From Mycolicibacterium parafortuitum (GTDB lineage: Bacteria > Actinomycetota > Actinomycetes > Mycobacteriales > Mycobacteriaceae): 64,000 bases of DNA. Position numbers and translations under genes: made by a program. Below are positions 33,316 through 43,687 of this stretch, one piece after another. Where the stretch lies: positions 744,001 through 808,000 of the forward strand of contig NZ_AP022598.1 in the NCBI RefSeq assembly GCF_010725485.1, read 5' to 3'. The notes under the pieces were generated by a model, which worked only from the letters and a program-made list of their open reading frames with translations, made no database searches and was not told the origin of the DNA. How positions within the stretch are numbered: position 1 is the first letter of the stretch; each line of letters starts with the position of its first letter.

Positions 33316-35051
33316 TGACATACGACCTCGTCATTCGCGGAGGAACTGTCGTCGACGGACTCGGCGGGCAACCGTTCACCGCTGACGTGGCGGTGCGCGA
33401 CGGCGTGATCTGCGCGGTGGGCACGGTCGACGCCGCCGGCAGCCGCGAGATCGACGCCGCCGGACTGCTCGTCACACCGGGATTCGTCGATCTGCACACC
33501 CATTACGACGGGCAGGCCATCTGGTCGGACCGGCTCACCCCGTCCTCGGCGCACGGCGTCACCACCGCGGTGATGGGCAACTGCGGCGTCGGGTTCGCAC
33601 CGTGCCGCCCTGCCGACCACGATGTGCTCGTCGACGTGATGGCCGGCGTCGAGGACATTCCCGGCGTGGTGATGGTCGACGGGCTGCCGTGGCACTGGGA
33701 GACGTTCCCGGAGTTCCTCGACGCCCTGGACGCCGGGCGTCGGGATATCGACGTGGCGGCGTTCCTGCCGCACTCCCCGCTGCGGGTGTACGTGATGGGC
33801 CGGCGCGGCGTCGACCGCGAACCCGCGACCGCCGAGGATCTGGCGATGATGCGCAAGCTGGCCACCGAAGCCGTGCACGCCGGCGCGCTCGGGTTCGCGT
33901 CGTCGCGCTTCACGTTGCACAAAACCGAGAGCGGACAACCGATCCCGAGCTTCAACGCCGACTACGCCGAGATCGAGGCGATCGCCCGCGGCGTCCGCGA
34001 CGGCGGCGGGGGCCTGATCCAGTTCGTGCCGGACCTGGTCGCCGGGGACTACGAACCGGTGCTGCAGACCGTGTTCGATGCCGCCGCCGACGTCGGCCTG
34101 CCGGTGACCTTCACTCTGGCGGTGGGCAACGCCGGGGATCCGTTCTTCCTCGACGCGCTGCGAATGGTGGAGAAGGCCAACCAGAATGCCGGCCCCGACG
34201 GCCCGGCCATCACCGCGCAGATCTTCCCGCGGCCGATCGGGCTGGTGCTCGGGCTGGAGCTGTCCGGCAATCCGTTCGTGATGTACCCGTCCTACCGGGA
34301 GATCGCCGGTCTTCCGCTGGCCGAGAAGGTCGCCGAGATGCGTAAACCCGAAGTGCGCGAACGGATCCTGAATGACAGCCCCGCCTCCGACGGCCACCCG
34401 CTGATGTTCGCCGCGCAGGCGTGGAACTACATGTTCCCGCTCGGAGACCCGCCGGACTACGAACCGTCGCCGTCGCATTCGATCGGCGCCCGCGCCCAGG
34501 CCCGTGGGGTCAGCCCGCTGGAGGAGGCCTACGACCGCCTGCTCGACGACGACGGGCACGCGATGCTGCTCGTGACGCTGGCCAACTTCCGGGACAACTC
34601 GCTCGACACCGTCGCCGAGCTGATTCGTCGCGAGGACGTCGTGCTCGGGCTCGGCGACGGCGGCGCGCATTACGGAATGATCTGTGACGCAAGCTTTCCG
34701 ACGTACATGCTGACGCACTGGGTGCGCGACCGCGCGGCGGGGCGGCTGACGGTACCGGAAGCGGTGCGCGAACTGACGTCGGTACCGGCGCGCGTCGCCG
34801 GGCTTGCCGACCGCGGCCGCATCGCCGTCGGATACAAGGCGGACCTCAACATCATCGACGCCGAGGCGCTGCGACTACACCGGCCCGTCGTGGTCAACGA
34901 CCTGCCCGCGGGTGGGCGCCGCCTCGACCAGACCGCCGACGGCTACGTCGCGACGATCGTGTCCGGTGAGGTGATCTCCGAGAACGGGACACCGACCGAC
35001 GCACGTCCCGGAAAGCTCGTCCGCGGCAGGCAACCGGCGCCGACGGCATGA
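33315..35051 (+). CDS. D-aminoacylase-like amidohydrolase
   Basis: A 578-residue metal-dependent hydrolase of the N-acyl-D-amino-acid deacylase group. It starts MTYDLVIRGGTVVDG, with metal ligands in LHTHYDGQ (about residues 59-66), NCGVGFAP (about 93-100), a catalytic Asp in GDGGAHYGMICD and TYMLTHWVRD. It likely removes an acyl group from a D-amino acid or cleaves a cyclic amide in the cytosol. The stop overlaps the next CMD gene (ATGA). It diverges from the VOC gene with overlapping promoter space. Confidence 0.9.
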   Translation: MTYDLVIRGGTVVDGLGGQPFTADVAVRDGVICAVGTVDAAGSREIDAAGLLVTPGFVDLHTHYDGQAIWSDRLTPSSAHGVTTAVMGNCGVGFAPCRPADHDVLVDVMAGVEDIPGVVMVDGLPWHWETFPEFLDALDAGRRDIDVAAFLPHSPLRVYVMGRRGVDREPATAEDLAMMRKLATEAVHAGALGFASSRFTLHKTESGQPIPSFNADYAEIEAIARGVRDGGGGLIQFVPDLVAGDYEPVLQTVFDAAADVGLPVTFTLAVGNAGDPFFLDALRMVEKANQNAGPDGPAITAQIFPRPIGLVLGLELSGNPFVMYPSYREIAGLPLAEKVAEMRKPEVRERILNDSPASDGHPLMFAAQAWNYMFPLGDPPDYEPSPSHSIGARAQARGVSPLEEAYDRLLDDDGHAMLLVTLANFRDNSLDTVAELIRREDVVLGLGDGGAHYGMICDASFPTYMLTHWVRDRAAGRLTVPEAVRELTSVPARVAGLADRGRIAVGYKADLNIIDAEALRLHRPVVVNDLPAGGRRLDQTADGYVATIVSGEVISENGTPTDARPGKLVRGRQPAPTA

Positions 35052-35596
35052 GTCGCGTTGCCCCCCTTGCTCCCCCGTGGAGCGAGGCGGATGCGGCCGG
35101 GATCAGCGGTTGGGGCCACCCCGACCGCACCTACGAGCCGCTACTGCTGGTGCGCTGCCTGCAGCGACTTCCGGCGCTGGCCACCAAGCTTCGCAAGCTG
35201 GGCGAGGCCCTCTACATCGACACGCAGCTGCCGCCGCGGATCCGCACGATCGCGATCCTGCGCACATGCGCACTTCTCGGGTGCGCATACGAGTGGGGCG
35301 GCCAGGCGGCGTTCTGGGGTCCGATCGCGGGGGTATCCGGCGACGAGTGCGACGCATTGGCCACCGGCGCGGACTGCGATTGGTCGGCCGACGAACGAAT
35401 CCTGATCGGCGCCGTCGACGAACTCGAGCGGACCGGCTCCTGGGCGGACCACACCTGGAACGCGCTGGGACGCACTCTTTCCGACGAGCAGCGGATGGAA
35501 TTGCTGATCGCCGTCGGCTGGTATCGCACGATCTGCACGCTGTGCAACGGGCTCGATCTACCGGTCGAGGGCTGGATGCGCCCGTGGCCCGCCTGA
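35048..35596 (+). CDS. Carboxymuconolactone decarboxylase family protein
   Basis: A 182-residue CMD-like protein. The core is RTIAILRTCALLGCAYEWGGQAAFWGP (about residues 73-99), with cysteines at TCALLGC separated by four residues rather than CxxC. The helical N-terminus includes LLVRCLQRLPALATKL. It is translationally coupled to the amidohydrolase. It differs from the CMD gene at 8511. Likely a decarboxylase or peroxidase-like accessory enzyme; not specific. Confidence 0.85.
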   Translation: MSRVAPLAPPWSEADAAGISGWGHPDRTYEPLLLVRCLQRLPALATKLRKLGEALYIDTQLPPRIRTIAILRTCALLGCAYEWGGQAAFWGPIAGVSGDECDALATGADCDWSADERILIGAVDELERTGSWADHTWNALGRTLSDEQRMELLIAVGWYRTICTLCNGLDLPVEGWMRPWPA

Positions 35597-35611
35597 GCAC
35601 AGTGGTCTCTG

Positions 35612-36418
35612 TCAGCGCAGCGCCGGATGCCGGCTCTTCAACAGCGGCAACAGAATACGGCGAGGCAGGAATTCGAAGATCCGTGCCGGGATCTCGTTCT
35701 GCACACCGGGGATCACGCTGCCGCGGCCGGCGGCCAGGCCGTCGACCGCCTTCTTCGCGACGTCGCGGGACTCCACCCACATGAATTTCGGGAACGCCGC
35801 GGCGAATGTGCGCTCGTCCATACCGGCCGTCTCCAAGAACTCGGTACGCACCGGCCCGGGGTGCAGCGCGGTCACCGTCACGCCGGTGCCGGCCAGTTCA
35901 CCGCGCAGCCCGTCGGTGTAGGTGCGCACGAACGCCTTGGTGCCCGCGTACCCGGACTGACCGGGGAACGGCTGGAACCCGGCCGTCGAGCCGACGTTGA
36001 GGATCGCCCCGCTGCCGCGCGGCACCATCTGGATCACCGCCCGGGTGGTCAGGTCGATCACCGCCTCGACGTTGACCCGCACCTGGGCGATCTCGGCCTC
36101 CGGTGTGGACTCCGCGACGAAGCCGATGGTGCCGATGCCGGCGTTGTTGACCAGGATGTCGACCGTCAGTCCGCGCCGTTCGACCTCCGGGAACAGCCCG
36201 GCCCGCGCATCGGCGTCACCGACATCGCACGCGATGACCTCGACCCGCACCGACGAGGACAGCTCGTCGGCGAGTGACCGCAACCGATCCTCCCGGCGTG
36301 CCACCAGGGTGACGCCGTGCCCGCGCGCGGCGAGTTCGCGGGCCAGGTCGGCGCCGATGCCCGAGGAAGCCCCGGTGACGACGGCGGTGGAGGTCGCAGA
36401 CGGTGTCGGTAAGGCCAT
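35612..36418 (-). CDS. SDR family oxidoreductase
   Basis: A 268-residue classical SDR. The cofactor motif is TGASSGIGADLARELAARG (about residues 16-34), NNAG at about 92-95, and the catalytic set is VGSTAGFQPFPGQSGYAGTKAFV. The C-terminal tail is basic and hydrophobic (FEFLPRRILLPLLKSRHPALR), which could contact the membrane. The substrate is unknown. It is convergent with the CMD gene and divergent from the pyridoxamine-oxidase-like gene 41 bases away. Confidence 0.9.
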   Translation of the reverse strand: MALPTPSATSTAVVTGASSGIGADLARELAARGHGVTLVARREDRLRSLADELSSSVRVEVIACDVGDADARAGLFPEVERRGLTVDILVNNAGIGTIGFVAESTPEAEIAQVRVNVEAVIDLTTRAVIQMVPRGSGAILNVGSTAGFQPFPGQSGYAGTKAFVRTYTDGLRGELAGTGVTVTALHPGPVRTEFLETAGMDERTFAAAFPKFMWVESRDVAKKAVDGLAAGRGSVIPGVQNEIPARIFEFLPRRILLPLLKSRHPALR

Positions 36419-36459
36419 GTTGTGCCAACCTACGCGCCGGCAGCGGGCAGGATGAGGAC

Positions 36460-36831
36460 ATGAGCGTCAAGGTCGACCTGGACACGCTGGCCGAAGCACT
36501 CGGCGATTTCTCGTTCGCGTACCTGATCACCGTCGGTGACGACTACCGCGCGCACACCGTCGCCGTCGACCCGGTGCTGGCCTCGGGCGCGTTCGGTATC
36601 GGCTCCGTCGGCAACAGCACCCGGCGCAACGCGGCGGCGCACCCGGCCGTCACCCTGGTCTGGCCGCCGCGAGAACCGGGCGGCTACACGCTGATCGTCG
36701 ACGGCAGCGCCGATGTGACCGGCGACGGAGTGTCGGTCCGGCCGACGGGCGCGGTGCTGCACCGCCCCGCCGTCGCGGGCACTCCGACCGCGTCCGGGTG
36801 CGGCGACGACTGCGTGCCGATCACCGGGTGA
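36460..36831 (+). CDS. Pyridoxamine 5'-phosphate oxidase-like (FMN-binding split barrel) protein
   Basis: A 123-residue split-barrel protein: FSFAYLITVGDDYRAHTVAVDPV, then GIGSVGNSTRRNAAAHPAVTLVWPP, typical of small actinobacterial PNPOx/F420-type proteins. It probably binds FMN or F420. ATG 36460 follows a GAGGA ribosome-binding site. It overlaps the convergent quinone-oxidoreductase-like gene by 11 bases. Confidence 0.8.
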   Translation: MSVKVDLDTLAEALGDFSFAYLITVGDDYRAHTVAVDPVLASGAFGIGSVGNSTRRNAAAHPAVTLVWPPREPGGYTLIVDGSADVTGDGVSVRPTGAVLHRPAVAGTPTASGCGDDCVPITG

Positions 36832-37822
36832 TGACGATCTTGCCGATCGTTCGGCCCGACTCCACGTCGTGGTGCGCTTCGCGCAGACCGGCGGCGGAGA
36901 AGTCGGTGATGGTCTTGGTGACCGTGGTGCGCAGCACGCCCTGATCGACCAGATCGGCGGTGGCGGCCAGCAGCCGCTGCTGCTCGATCATGTCGGAGGT
37001 CTGATACTTCGCGCGGGTGAACATCAGCTCCCAGTGCCAGGCGATGCTCTTGTCTTTCAGCGCAAGCAGATCCAGACCGGGCGGTTCGTCGATCGCGGTG
37101 ATGTGGCCGAACGGTTTCACGATCGCTGCGTAGTCGTCGATGTTGTCCTTCGAATGCGGCGAGAAGAGGTAGTCAACCCCGCCGGGGACCGCGGCCAGCG
37201 TCTCGTCGCGCAGATGGTGGTGATTCACCACGATGTCGGCGCCCATCGACAGCGCCCAATCCCGGGATTCGTCACGGCTGGCGGTCGCGATCACCCGCAC
37301 CCCGGTCAGCGCCTTCGCGAGCTGGATCATGATCGAACCCACCCCACCCGCGGCGCCGAGCACCAGCAGGTCACCGGTCGAGTCCTCGGTCAGGCCGAAC
37401 CGGTCGAACAGCGTCTCCCACGCGGTGATCGTCGTCAACGGCAGCGCCGCGGCGTCGGCGAACGACAGCGAGGACGGCTTGCGGGACACGATGCGCTCGT
37501 CGACGGCCTGCAGTTCGGCGTTGGTGCCCGGCCGGGTCATGTCCCCGGCGTACCAGACCTCGTCCCCGACGCGGTGCGTCGTCACCGCGGATCCGACGGC
37601 CTCGACGACGCCGGCGGCGTCGTAACCCAGGATCGCGGGCTCCGGCGACGGTGCCAGACTCTTCCGCACCTTCCAGTCGGCCGGATTCACCGACACCGCG
37701 GCCACCCGGACCAACAGATCGTGCGGCCGGAGTTCGGGGACGGGGACCGTCACGTCGCGCAGGCTGTCGTCGAGCGAGTCGGCGGCGAACGCGCCGATTG
37801 CCGTCATCTGGGGAGTGGTCAT
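36821..37822 (-). CDS. NADPH:quinone-type zinc-independent alcohol dehydrogenase
   Basis: A 333-residue member of the ZADH/quinone-oxidoreductase group. The GroES-like half includes VRVAAVSVNPADWKVRKS and ILGYDAAGVVEAVG; catalytic and structural zinc cysteines are absent. The nucleotide motif is LGAAGGVGSIMIQLAK. It likely reduces quinones or enones with NADPH. ATG 37822 is preferred over an ATG two codons upstream. It ends overlapping the split-barrel gene. Confidence 0.9.
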   Translation of the reverse strand: MTTPQMTAIGAFAADSLDDSLRDVTVPVPELRPHDLLVRVAAVSVNPADWKVRKSLAPSPEPAILGYDAAGVVEAVGSAVTTHRVGDEVWYAGDMTRPGTNAELQAVDERIVSRKPSSLSFADAAALPLTTITAWETLFDRFGLTEDSTGDLLVLGAAGGVGSIMIQLAKALTGVRVIATASRDESRDWALSMGADIVVNHHHLRDETLAAVPGGVDYLFSPHSKDNIDDYAAIVKPFGHITAIDEPPGLDLLALKDKSIAWHWELMFTRAKYQTSDMIEQQRLLAATADLVDQGVLRTTVTKTITDFSAAGLREAHHDVESGRTIGKIVITR

Positions 37823-37923
37823 GAACACACTGAACTACCCCACCACCGGGTTTCTTCCCGGGTTGCGATCACTGCGCGTGAAAGTATGGCAAACTCGCGC
37901 CGGTCTTGGACTGATGGATTCCC

Positions 37924-39243
37924 GTGACCGTGACCAACCCGCCCGACGAGGCGAGCGCCCGGCAGACCGTGACGCCGCAGGCCCGTACGGCGCTGTGGGC
38001 CAGCCTGGTCGGCACCACCATCGAGTGGTACGACTTCTTCCTCTACGCAACCGCCGCGAGCCTGGTGTTCAATCAGGCGTTCTTCCCGGACCAGTCGACG
38101 TTCGTCGGGACCATGCTGTCGTTCGCGACGTTCGCGGTCGGCTTCGTGGTGCGCCCGATCGGCGGTTTCGTGTTCGGTCACATCGGTGACCGGATCGGCC
38201 GCAAGAAGACGCTGGCGCTGACGATGCTGCTGATGGGCGGGGCGACGGCCCTGATGGGTGTGCTGCCGACCGCCGCGCAGATCGGTGTGCTGGCCCCGAT
38301 CCTGTTGCTGCTGCTGCGGATCGTGCAGGGTTTCGCGCTCGGCGGGGAGTGGGCCGGCGCGGTGCTGCTCGCGGTCGAACACGGTCCCGCCCGCCGCCGT
38401 GGCCTGTTCGGCAGCATCCCCCAGGTAGGTCTCGCACTCGGGTTGGCGCTCGGCACAGGGGTTTTCGCGCTCCTGCAGATCGCATTGCCCGACGACGCGT
38501 TCCTGACCTACGGCTGGCGCATCGCGTTCCTGCTCAGCATCGTGCTGGTCGTCTTCGGGGTGATCGTGCGCCTGAAGGCCAGTGAGACACCGTCTTTCGA
38601 GAAGGTTCGCGACAGCGGTGAGCGGGCGGCGGTGCCGGTGCGTGAGGTGTTCCGGCCGCCGGTGCTCAAGTCCACCGTGCTGGGCATGCTGTCGCGATGG
38701 GGTGAGGGTGCGGCGTTCAACACCTGGGGCGTGTTCGCGATCGCGTACGCGACCGGCACGCTGGGACTGGCGAAAGTGCCCGTGCTGCTCATCGTCACCG
38801 TCGCCGCACTGTTGATGGCCGCGCTGCTGCCGGTCTCGGGTCTGCTGGCCGACCGGTACACCCCGAAGCGCATCTACACCGTCGGTATCGCGGCCTACGC
38901 CGTCGCGGTGTTCCCGGTGTTCGCGTTGTTCGGCACCCAGGATCTCGGGCTGTACGCGGTCGGCATGGTCGTGGTGTTCGGCGTGATCCACGCGCTGTTC
39001 TACGGCGCGCAGGGCACGCTGTATGCGTCGCTGTTCCCGGCGCGGATCCGCTACACCGGGCTGTCGACGGTCTATCAGCTCTCGGGCGTCTTCGCCTCCG
39101 GGGTGACCCCGATGATCCTGACCGCGCTGATCGCCGCGGGTGGCGGATCGCCGTGGTGGGCATGCGCGTATCTGCTCGTCACGGCGGTGATCAGCGTCGT
39201 CGCCACGCTGGCCCTCAAACCCGCGCCGCTGCACACGCTGTAG
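37924..39243 (+). CDS. MHS-family MFS transporter
   Basis: A 439-residue 12-helix transporter of the metabolite:H+ symporter type (as ProP, ShiA and KgtP). The family opening is GTTIEWYDFFLYATAASLVFN (about residues 30-50), the loop 2-3 motif is GHIGDRIGRKKTLALTM, and RxxQGFALGGEWAGA is in helix 4. It imports an organic acid or osmolyte with protons. The GTG at 37924 is chosen by length. It is convergent with the DUF559 gene, with palindrome C in the gap. Confidence 0.92.
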   Translation: MTVTNPPDEASARQTVTPQARTALWASLVGTTIEWYDFFLYATAASLVFNQAFFPDQSTFVGTMLSFATFAVGFVVRPIGGFVFGHIGDRIGRKKTLALTMLLMGGATALMGVLPTAAQIGVLAPILLLLLRIVQGFALGGEWAGAVLLAVEHGPARRRGLFGSIPQVGLALGLALGTGVFALLQIALPDDAFLTYGWRIAFLLSIVLVVFGVIVRLKASETPSFEKVRDSGERAAVPVREVFRPPVLKSTVLGMLSRWGEGAAFNTWGVFAIAYATGTLGLAKVPVLLIVTVAALLMAALLPVSGLLADRYTPKRIYTVGIAAYAVAVFPVFALFGTQDLGLYAVGMVVVFGVIHALFYGAQGTLYASLFPARIRYTGLSTVYQLSGVFASGVTPMILTALIAAGGGSPWWACAYLLVTAVISVVATLALKPAPLHTL

Positions 39244-39247
39244 CCGC

Positions 39248-39309
39248 CGCGACTGTGGGGGTTGTGCACGCAGACTCGGTCCGATGCGTGCATAACCCCC
39301 ACAGTCGCG
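39248..39309. repeat. Near-perfect intergenic palindrome C, 3' side of second DUF559 gene
   Basis: A 62-base inverted repeat: two 25-base arms with one mismatch around a 12-base loop. The left arm opens CGCGACTGTGGGGGTT and continues to GCACGCA. It lies between the convergent MFS and DUF559 genes and touches the DUF559 stop codon. The loop and right half (TCGGTCCGAT, GTGCATAA, CCCACA) recur in palindrome D in the same orientation. It could act as a two-way terminator, but there is no T-tract. Confidence 0.85.
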
Positions 39310-40143
39310 TCAGACCGGGCAGCCGGCGACGCGCAGCTTCGTGCACACACGTTCGATGATGACGTCCGGCCGGTTGAGCATGTCACTGCTGACCCTGACG
39401 ACCGACCAGTCGGCCGCTTCGAGCAGCGCAATACGGTCGATGTCCCACGCCCGCTGCCGCCGGTCCATCCAATGGTGGGCGCCGTCGTACTCCACGGCGA
39501 CTTTCCAGGCACGCCAACCCATGTCGACGCGGATCCGAAGGTCCCGGAACGAGATCTGTGTCTCGGGCCGAGGCAGCCCGGCACGCACCAGGATCAGCCG
39601 GGCCCGGCTCTCCTGCGGTGACTCGGCACCACCGTCGACCAGGTCGAGGACACCTCGTAGTCTTGCCGTCCCACGCGCGTCGGGATGCGCGGCGGCGATT
39701 GCCTGAACGTCCGCGACGGATACGCGAGTGGCGTTCATCAGCGCATCGAGCACCGGAATCGCGTCGTTGCCCGGCAGTGTCCGGCCCAGATCGAACGCCG
39801 TGCGGGCAGGAATCGTCGCGTCCACGCCGCCGTACAGGAACACCTCGTCAGGCGAGACGTCCCACGCGTGCACCGCGATCCCCGGCGGTGCATGCCGGTC
39901 GGCGCGCAGGATGTCGGCCGGCCGGGACGCGTCGAGCCACTTCGTGCCGACGACCGCGGCTGCCGACAGACCGCACAGCGTCGCTCCGGTGGCCAGCCAG
40001 GCCGCCTCCGCGCGGAGCCGGGCGGTGAGTTCGACGTCCCGCGGGAGATAAATACCGCGGTAGACGGCGACGTGATCGCGGGCGAGCGCTCGCCGGGTGA
40101 GGCGTCCGGTGCGCACCGCGGCACTGCCGACAAAGGGTTCCAT
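39310..40143 (-). CDS. DUF559/Vsr-like endonuclease-domain protein (second copy)
   Basis: A 277-residue paralogue of the protein at 2614-3492. The N-terminal AbiEi-like half starts MEPFVGSAAVRTGRLTRRAL and contains VYRGIYLPRDV and LCGLSAAAVVG. The C-terminal nuclease-like half keeps ESPQESR, RIRVDMGW, VAVEYDGAHHW and WSVVRVS, so all presumed catalytic positions are intact. Identity is highest in the nuclease core (DGGAESPQE, VEYDG-HHW). ATG 40143 is chosen by alignment with the paralogue; longer frames run through palindrome D. It lies between the MFS gene and groEL2, enclosed by palindromes C and D. No toxin partner is seen. Confidence 0.8.
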   Translation of the reverse strand: MEPFVGSAAVRTGRLTRRALARDHVAVYRGIYLPRDVELTARLRAEAAWLATGATLCGLSAAAVVGTKWLDASRPADILRADRHAPPGIAVHAWDVSPDEVFLYGGVDATIPARTAFDLGRTLPGNDAIPVLDALMNATRVSVADVQAIAAAHPDARGTARLRGVLDLVDGGAESPQESRARLILVRAGLPRPETQISFRDLRIRVDMGWRAWKVAVEYDGAHHWMDRRQRAWDIDRIALLEAADWSVVRVSSDMLNRPDVIIERVCTKLRVAGCPV

Positions 40144-40171
40144 GCGGCGACGGTCGCCGCGCGCACCGACG

Positions 40172-40225
40172 AATGTGGGCCTCCCGCACGCTGTTCGGCC
40201 CGATCCTGTGCATAAAGCCCACATT
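40172..40225. repeat. Intergenic palindrome D, 5' side of second DUF559 gene
   Basis: Outer arms AATGTGGGC (40172-40180) and GCCCACATT (40217-40225), then 5-base spacers, then inner arms GCAC/GTGC, symmetrical about the centre. It shares TGTGGG, GCACGC, TCGGYCCGAT, GTGCATAA and CCCACA with palindrome C in the same order. Confidence 0.75.
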
Positions 40226-40237
40226 GGGGACAACGAA

Positions 40238-40271
40238 AAGCCCCGGCGCTGCTGACGCAACGCCGGGGCTT
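40238..40271 (-). terminator. Rho-independent terminator of groEL2
   Basis: A perfect 11-bp stem (AAGCCCCGGCG with CGCCGGGGCTT) around a 12-base loop, followed on the minus strand by TTTT. It lies 15 bases after the groEL2 stop. Confidence 0.85.
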
Positions 40272-40285
40272 CTTCGTAAGGGGAC

Positions 40286-42051
<1,766 letters not shown>

Positions 42052-42059
42052 CTGCATTC

Positions 42060-42086
42060 TTAGCACTCGACCTGGGCGAGTGCAAG
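42060..42086 (-). promoter_or_regulatory. CIRCE operator 2
   Basis: TTAGCACTC-N9-GAGTGCAAG, a second HrcA site 8 bases upstream of the first; the centres are 35 bases apart. Confidence 0.85.
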
Positions 42087-42101
42087 GTTGGGGTCGGGCC
42101 C

Positions 42102-42653
42102 TCATCGCGGCCGCAGGCCGTCTTCGATGACCCGCACGACGCGCTCCGAGATGTCGCCACCGTAGACCTGGGGCACCTTGCAGACGACCAGCAGCGCCTT
42201 GATCACCGCGACGTCGACGTCCGCGCGGACGGTGCCCGCCCGCTGCGCCGCGTCCAGCAACTCGCCGATCGCGGTCAGGAACGCCGCTTCGGCGCCCGGT
42301 GCGGCGACCTCAAGGTCGAGGCCGTAGCCGACCAGCGCGTCGACCAGGCCGTGGTCGGCCGCCGCGCTACGCACCATGTCCTGCAAGAACACGAACAATG
42401 CGGCGCCGGGCCCCTGGCCGGCCAGCAGGGCCTGCGCATGCTCGACGATGCGGCGCACCCGATCCTCGGCCACGGCGACGACGAGCGCCTCCTTCGTCGG
42501 GAAGTGCCGGTACACCGTCCCGGCGCCGACGCCGGCGCGGCGGGCGATCTCGTCGATCGGCACACCGAGGCCCTCGGCGGCGAAGGTGTCGTAGGCGACC
42601 TCGAGGACCCGCGCCCGGTTGCGCGCCGCATCGGCGCGTAGCTGTCGGGTCAC
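42102..42653 (-). CDS. TetR family transcriptional regulator
   Basis: A 183-residue TetR regulator with a GTG start. The helix-turn-helix covers about residues 10-55: [45 protein letters not shown]. The rest is the helical ligand domain. It diverges from an SDR gene; a 26-bp palindrome at 42706-42731 just after the SDR -10 is its likely operator. It ends 15 bases before CIRCE box 2 and is not part of the groEL2 unit. Confidence 0.9.
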   Translation of the reverse strand: MTRQLRADAARNRARVLEVAYDTFAAEGLGVPIDEIARRAGVGAGTVYRHFPTKEALVVAVAEDRVRRIVEHAQALLAGQGPGAALFVFLQDMVRSAAADHGLVDALVGYGLDLEVAAPGAEAAFLTAIGELLDAAQRAGTVRADVDVAVIKALLVVCKVPQVYGGDISERVVRVIEDGLRPR

Positions 42654-42694
42654 GATTTCCCTCCTGGCGAACAGTAAACGGGGCAGGCGTTCCG

Positions 42695-42731
42695 TATAGT
42701 CGGCTTCAACCGGGGCGGCTGCCCCGCTTGA
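42695..42731 (+). promoter_or_regulatory. SDR promoter -10 with overlapping TetR operator
   Basis: TATAGT (42695-42700) is followed by a 26-bp imperfect palindrome (42706-42731; arms TCAACCGGGGCGG and TCAAGCGGGGCAG in reverse complement, 11 of 13 matching). The operator would cover the transcription start, typical of TetR repression. Confidence 0.6.
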
Positions 42732-42752
42732 CCGATTCTACGAGGAGGCACC

Positions 42753-43670
42753 ATGACCAACCGGACCGCTTGGACGACCGCGGACATCCCCGACCAGACC
42801 GGACGCACCGCCGTGATCACCGGCGCGAACACCGGGCTGGGTTTCGAGACCGCGAAGGCGCTGGCCGCACACGGCGCGCGGGTCGTTCTCGCCGTCCGCG
42901 ACACCGGCAAGGGCGCGCAGGCCGCCGCCCGGATCACCGGTGACGTGGAGGTCCAGGAACTCGACCTGACGTCGCTCGCGTCGATCCGCGCCGCCGCAGA
43001 AGCCCTGAGGTCGCGCTTCGACACGATCGACCTGCTGATCAACAACGCGGGCGTGATGACGACGCCGAAGGCCACCACCGCCGACGGGTTCGAGCTGCAG
43101 TTCGGCACCAACCACCTCGGGCATTTCGCGCTCACCGGGCTGCTGCTGGAGACCATGCTCGCCGTGCCCGGGTCACGGGTCGTCACGGTCAGCAGCAACG
43201 GTCACAAGATGGGTGGCGCGATCCACTGGGACGATCTGCAGTGGGAGCGCCGCTACAACCGGATGAGCGCGTATTCGCAGTCCAAGCTGGCCAACCTGAT
43301 GTTCACCTACGAGCTGCAGCGCCGGCTGGCGCCCCGCGGGACGACGGTCGCCGTCGCCGCGCATCCCGGTACGTCGAGCACCGAGCTGGGCCGCAACCTG
43401 CCCCAGGCCCTGCAGCCCGCGGTGAACCGGGCCGCGGCGCTGCTCGCACAGAGCGCGGCGGCCGGTGCGTTGCCGACGCTGCGCGCGGCAACCGACCCCG
43501 GCGTGCTGGGCGGCCAGTACTACGGTCCCGACGGCATCGGCCAGCAGCGCGGCAATCCGGTCGTCGTCGCGTCCAACGCGCTGTCCTACGACCTCGCTCA
43601 GCAGCGCCGGCTGTGGGCCGTCTCCGAGGAGCTGACAAAGGTGTCGTTCCCGGTCCCGGTCAGCGCCTGA
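42753..43670 (+). CDS. SDR family oxidoreductase (protochlorophyllide-reductase-like)
   Basis: A 305-residue SDR. The cofactor motif is ITGANTGLGFETAKALAAHG (about residues 20-39), NNAG at about 95-98, and the catalytic Tyr-Lys is in SAYSQSKLANLMFTYELQ. It resembles actinobacterial proteins labelled retinol dehydrogenase or protochlorophyllide reductase-like. It has a strong ribosome-binding site (GAGGAGG). It diverges from the TetR gene and probably responds to it. A close paralogue lies at 52009-52926. Confidence 0.9.
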   Translation: MTNRTAWTTADIPDQTGRTAVITGANTGLGFETAKALAAHGARVVLAVRDTGKGAQAAARITGDVEVQELDLTSLASIRAAAEALRSRFDTIDLLINNAGVMTTPKATTADGFELQFGTNHLGHFALTGLLLETMLAVPGSRVVTVSSNGHKMGGAIHWDDLQWERRYNRMSAYSQSKLANLMFTYELQRRLAPRGTTVAVAAHPGTSSTELGRNLPQALQPAVNRAAALLAQSAAAGALPTLRAATDPGVLGGQYYGPDGIGQQRGNPVVVASNALSYDLAQQRRLWAVSEELTKVSFPVPVSA

Positions 43671-43687
43671 CGCGGCAGACTGGCGGG

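Noticed and set aside
39248..39309. Simple rho-independent terminator only
   Set aside because: No T-run on either strand and clear sequence relation to palindrome D at the other end of the gene; a terminator role is still possible but does not explain the pair.
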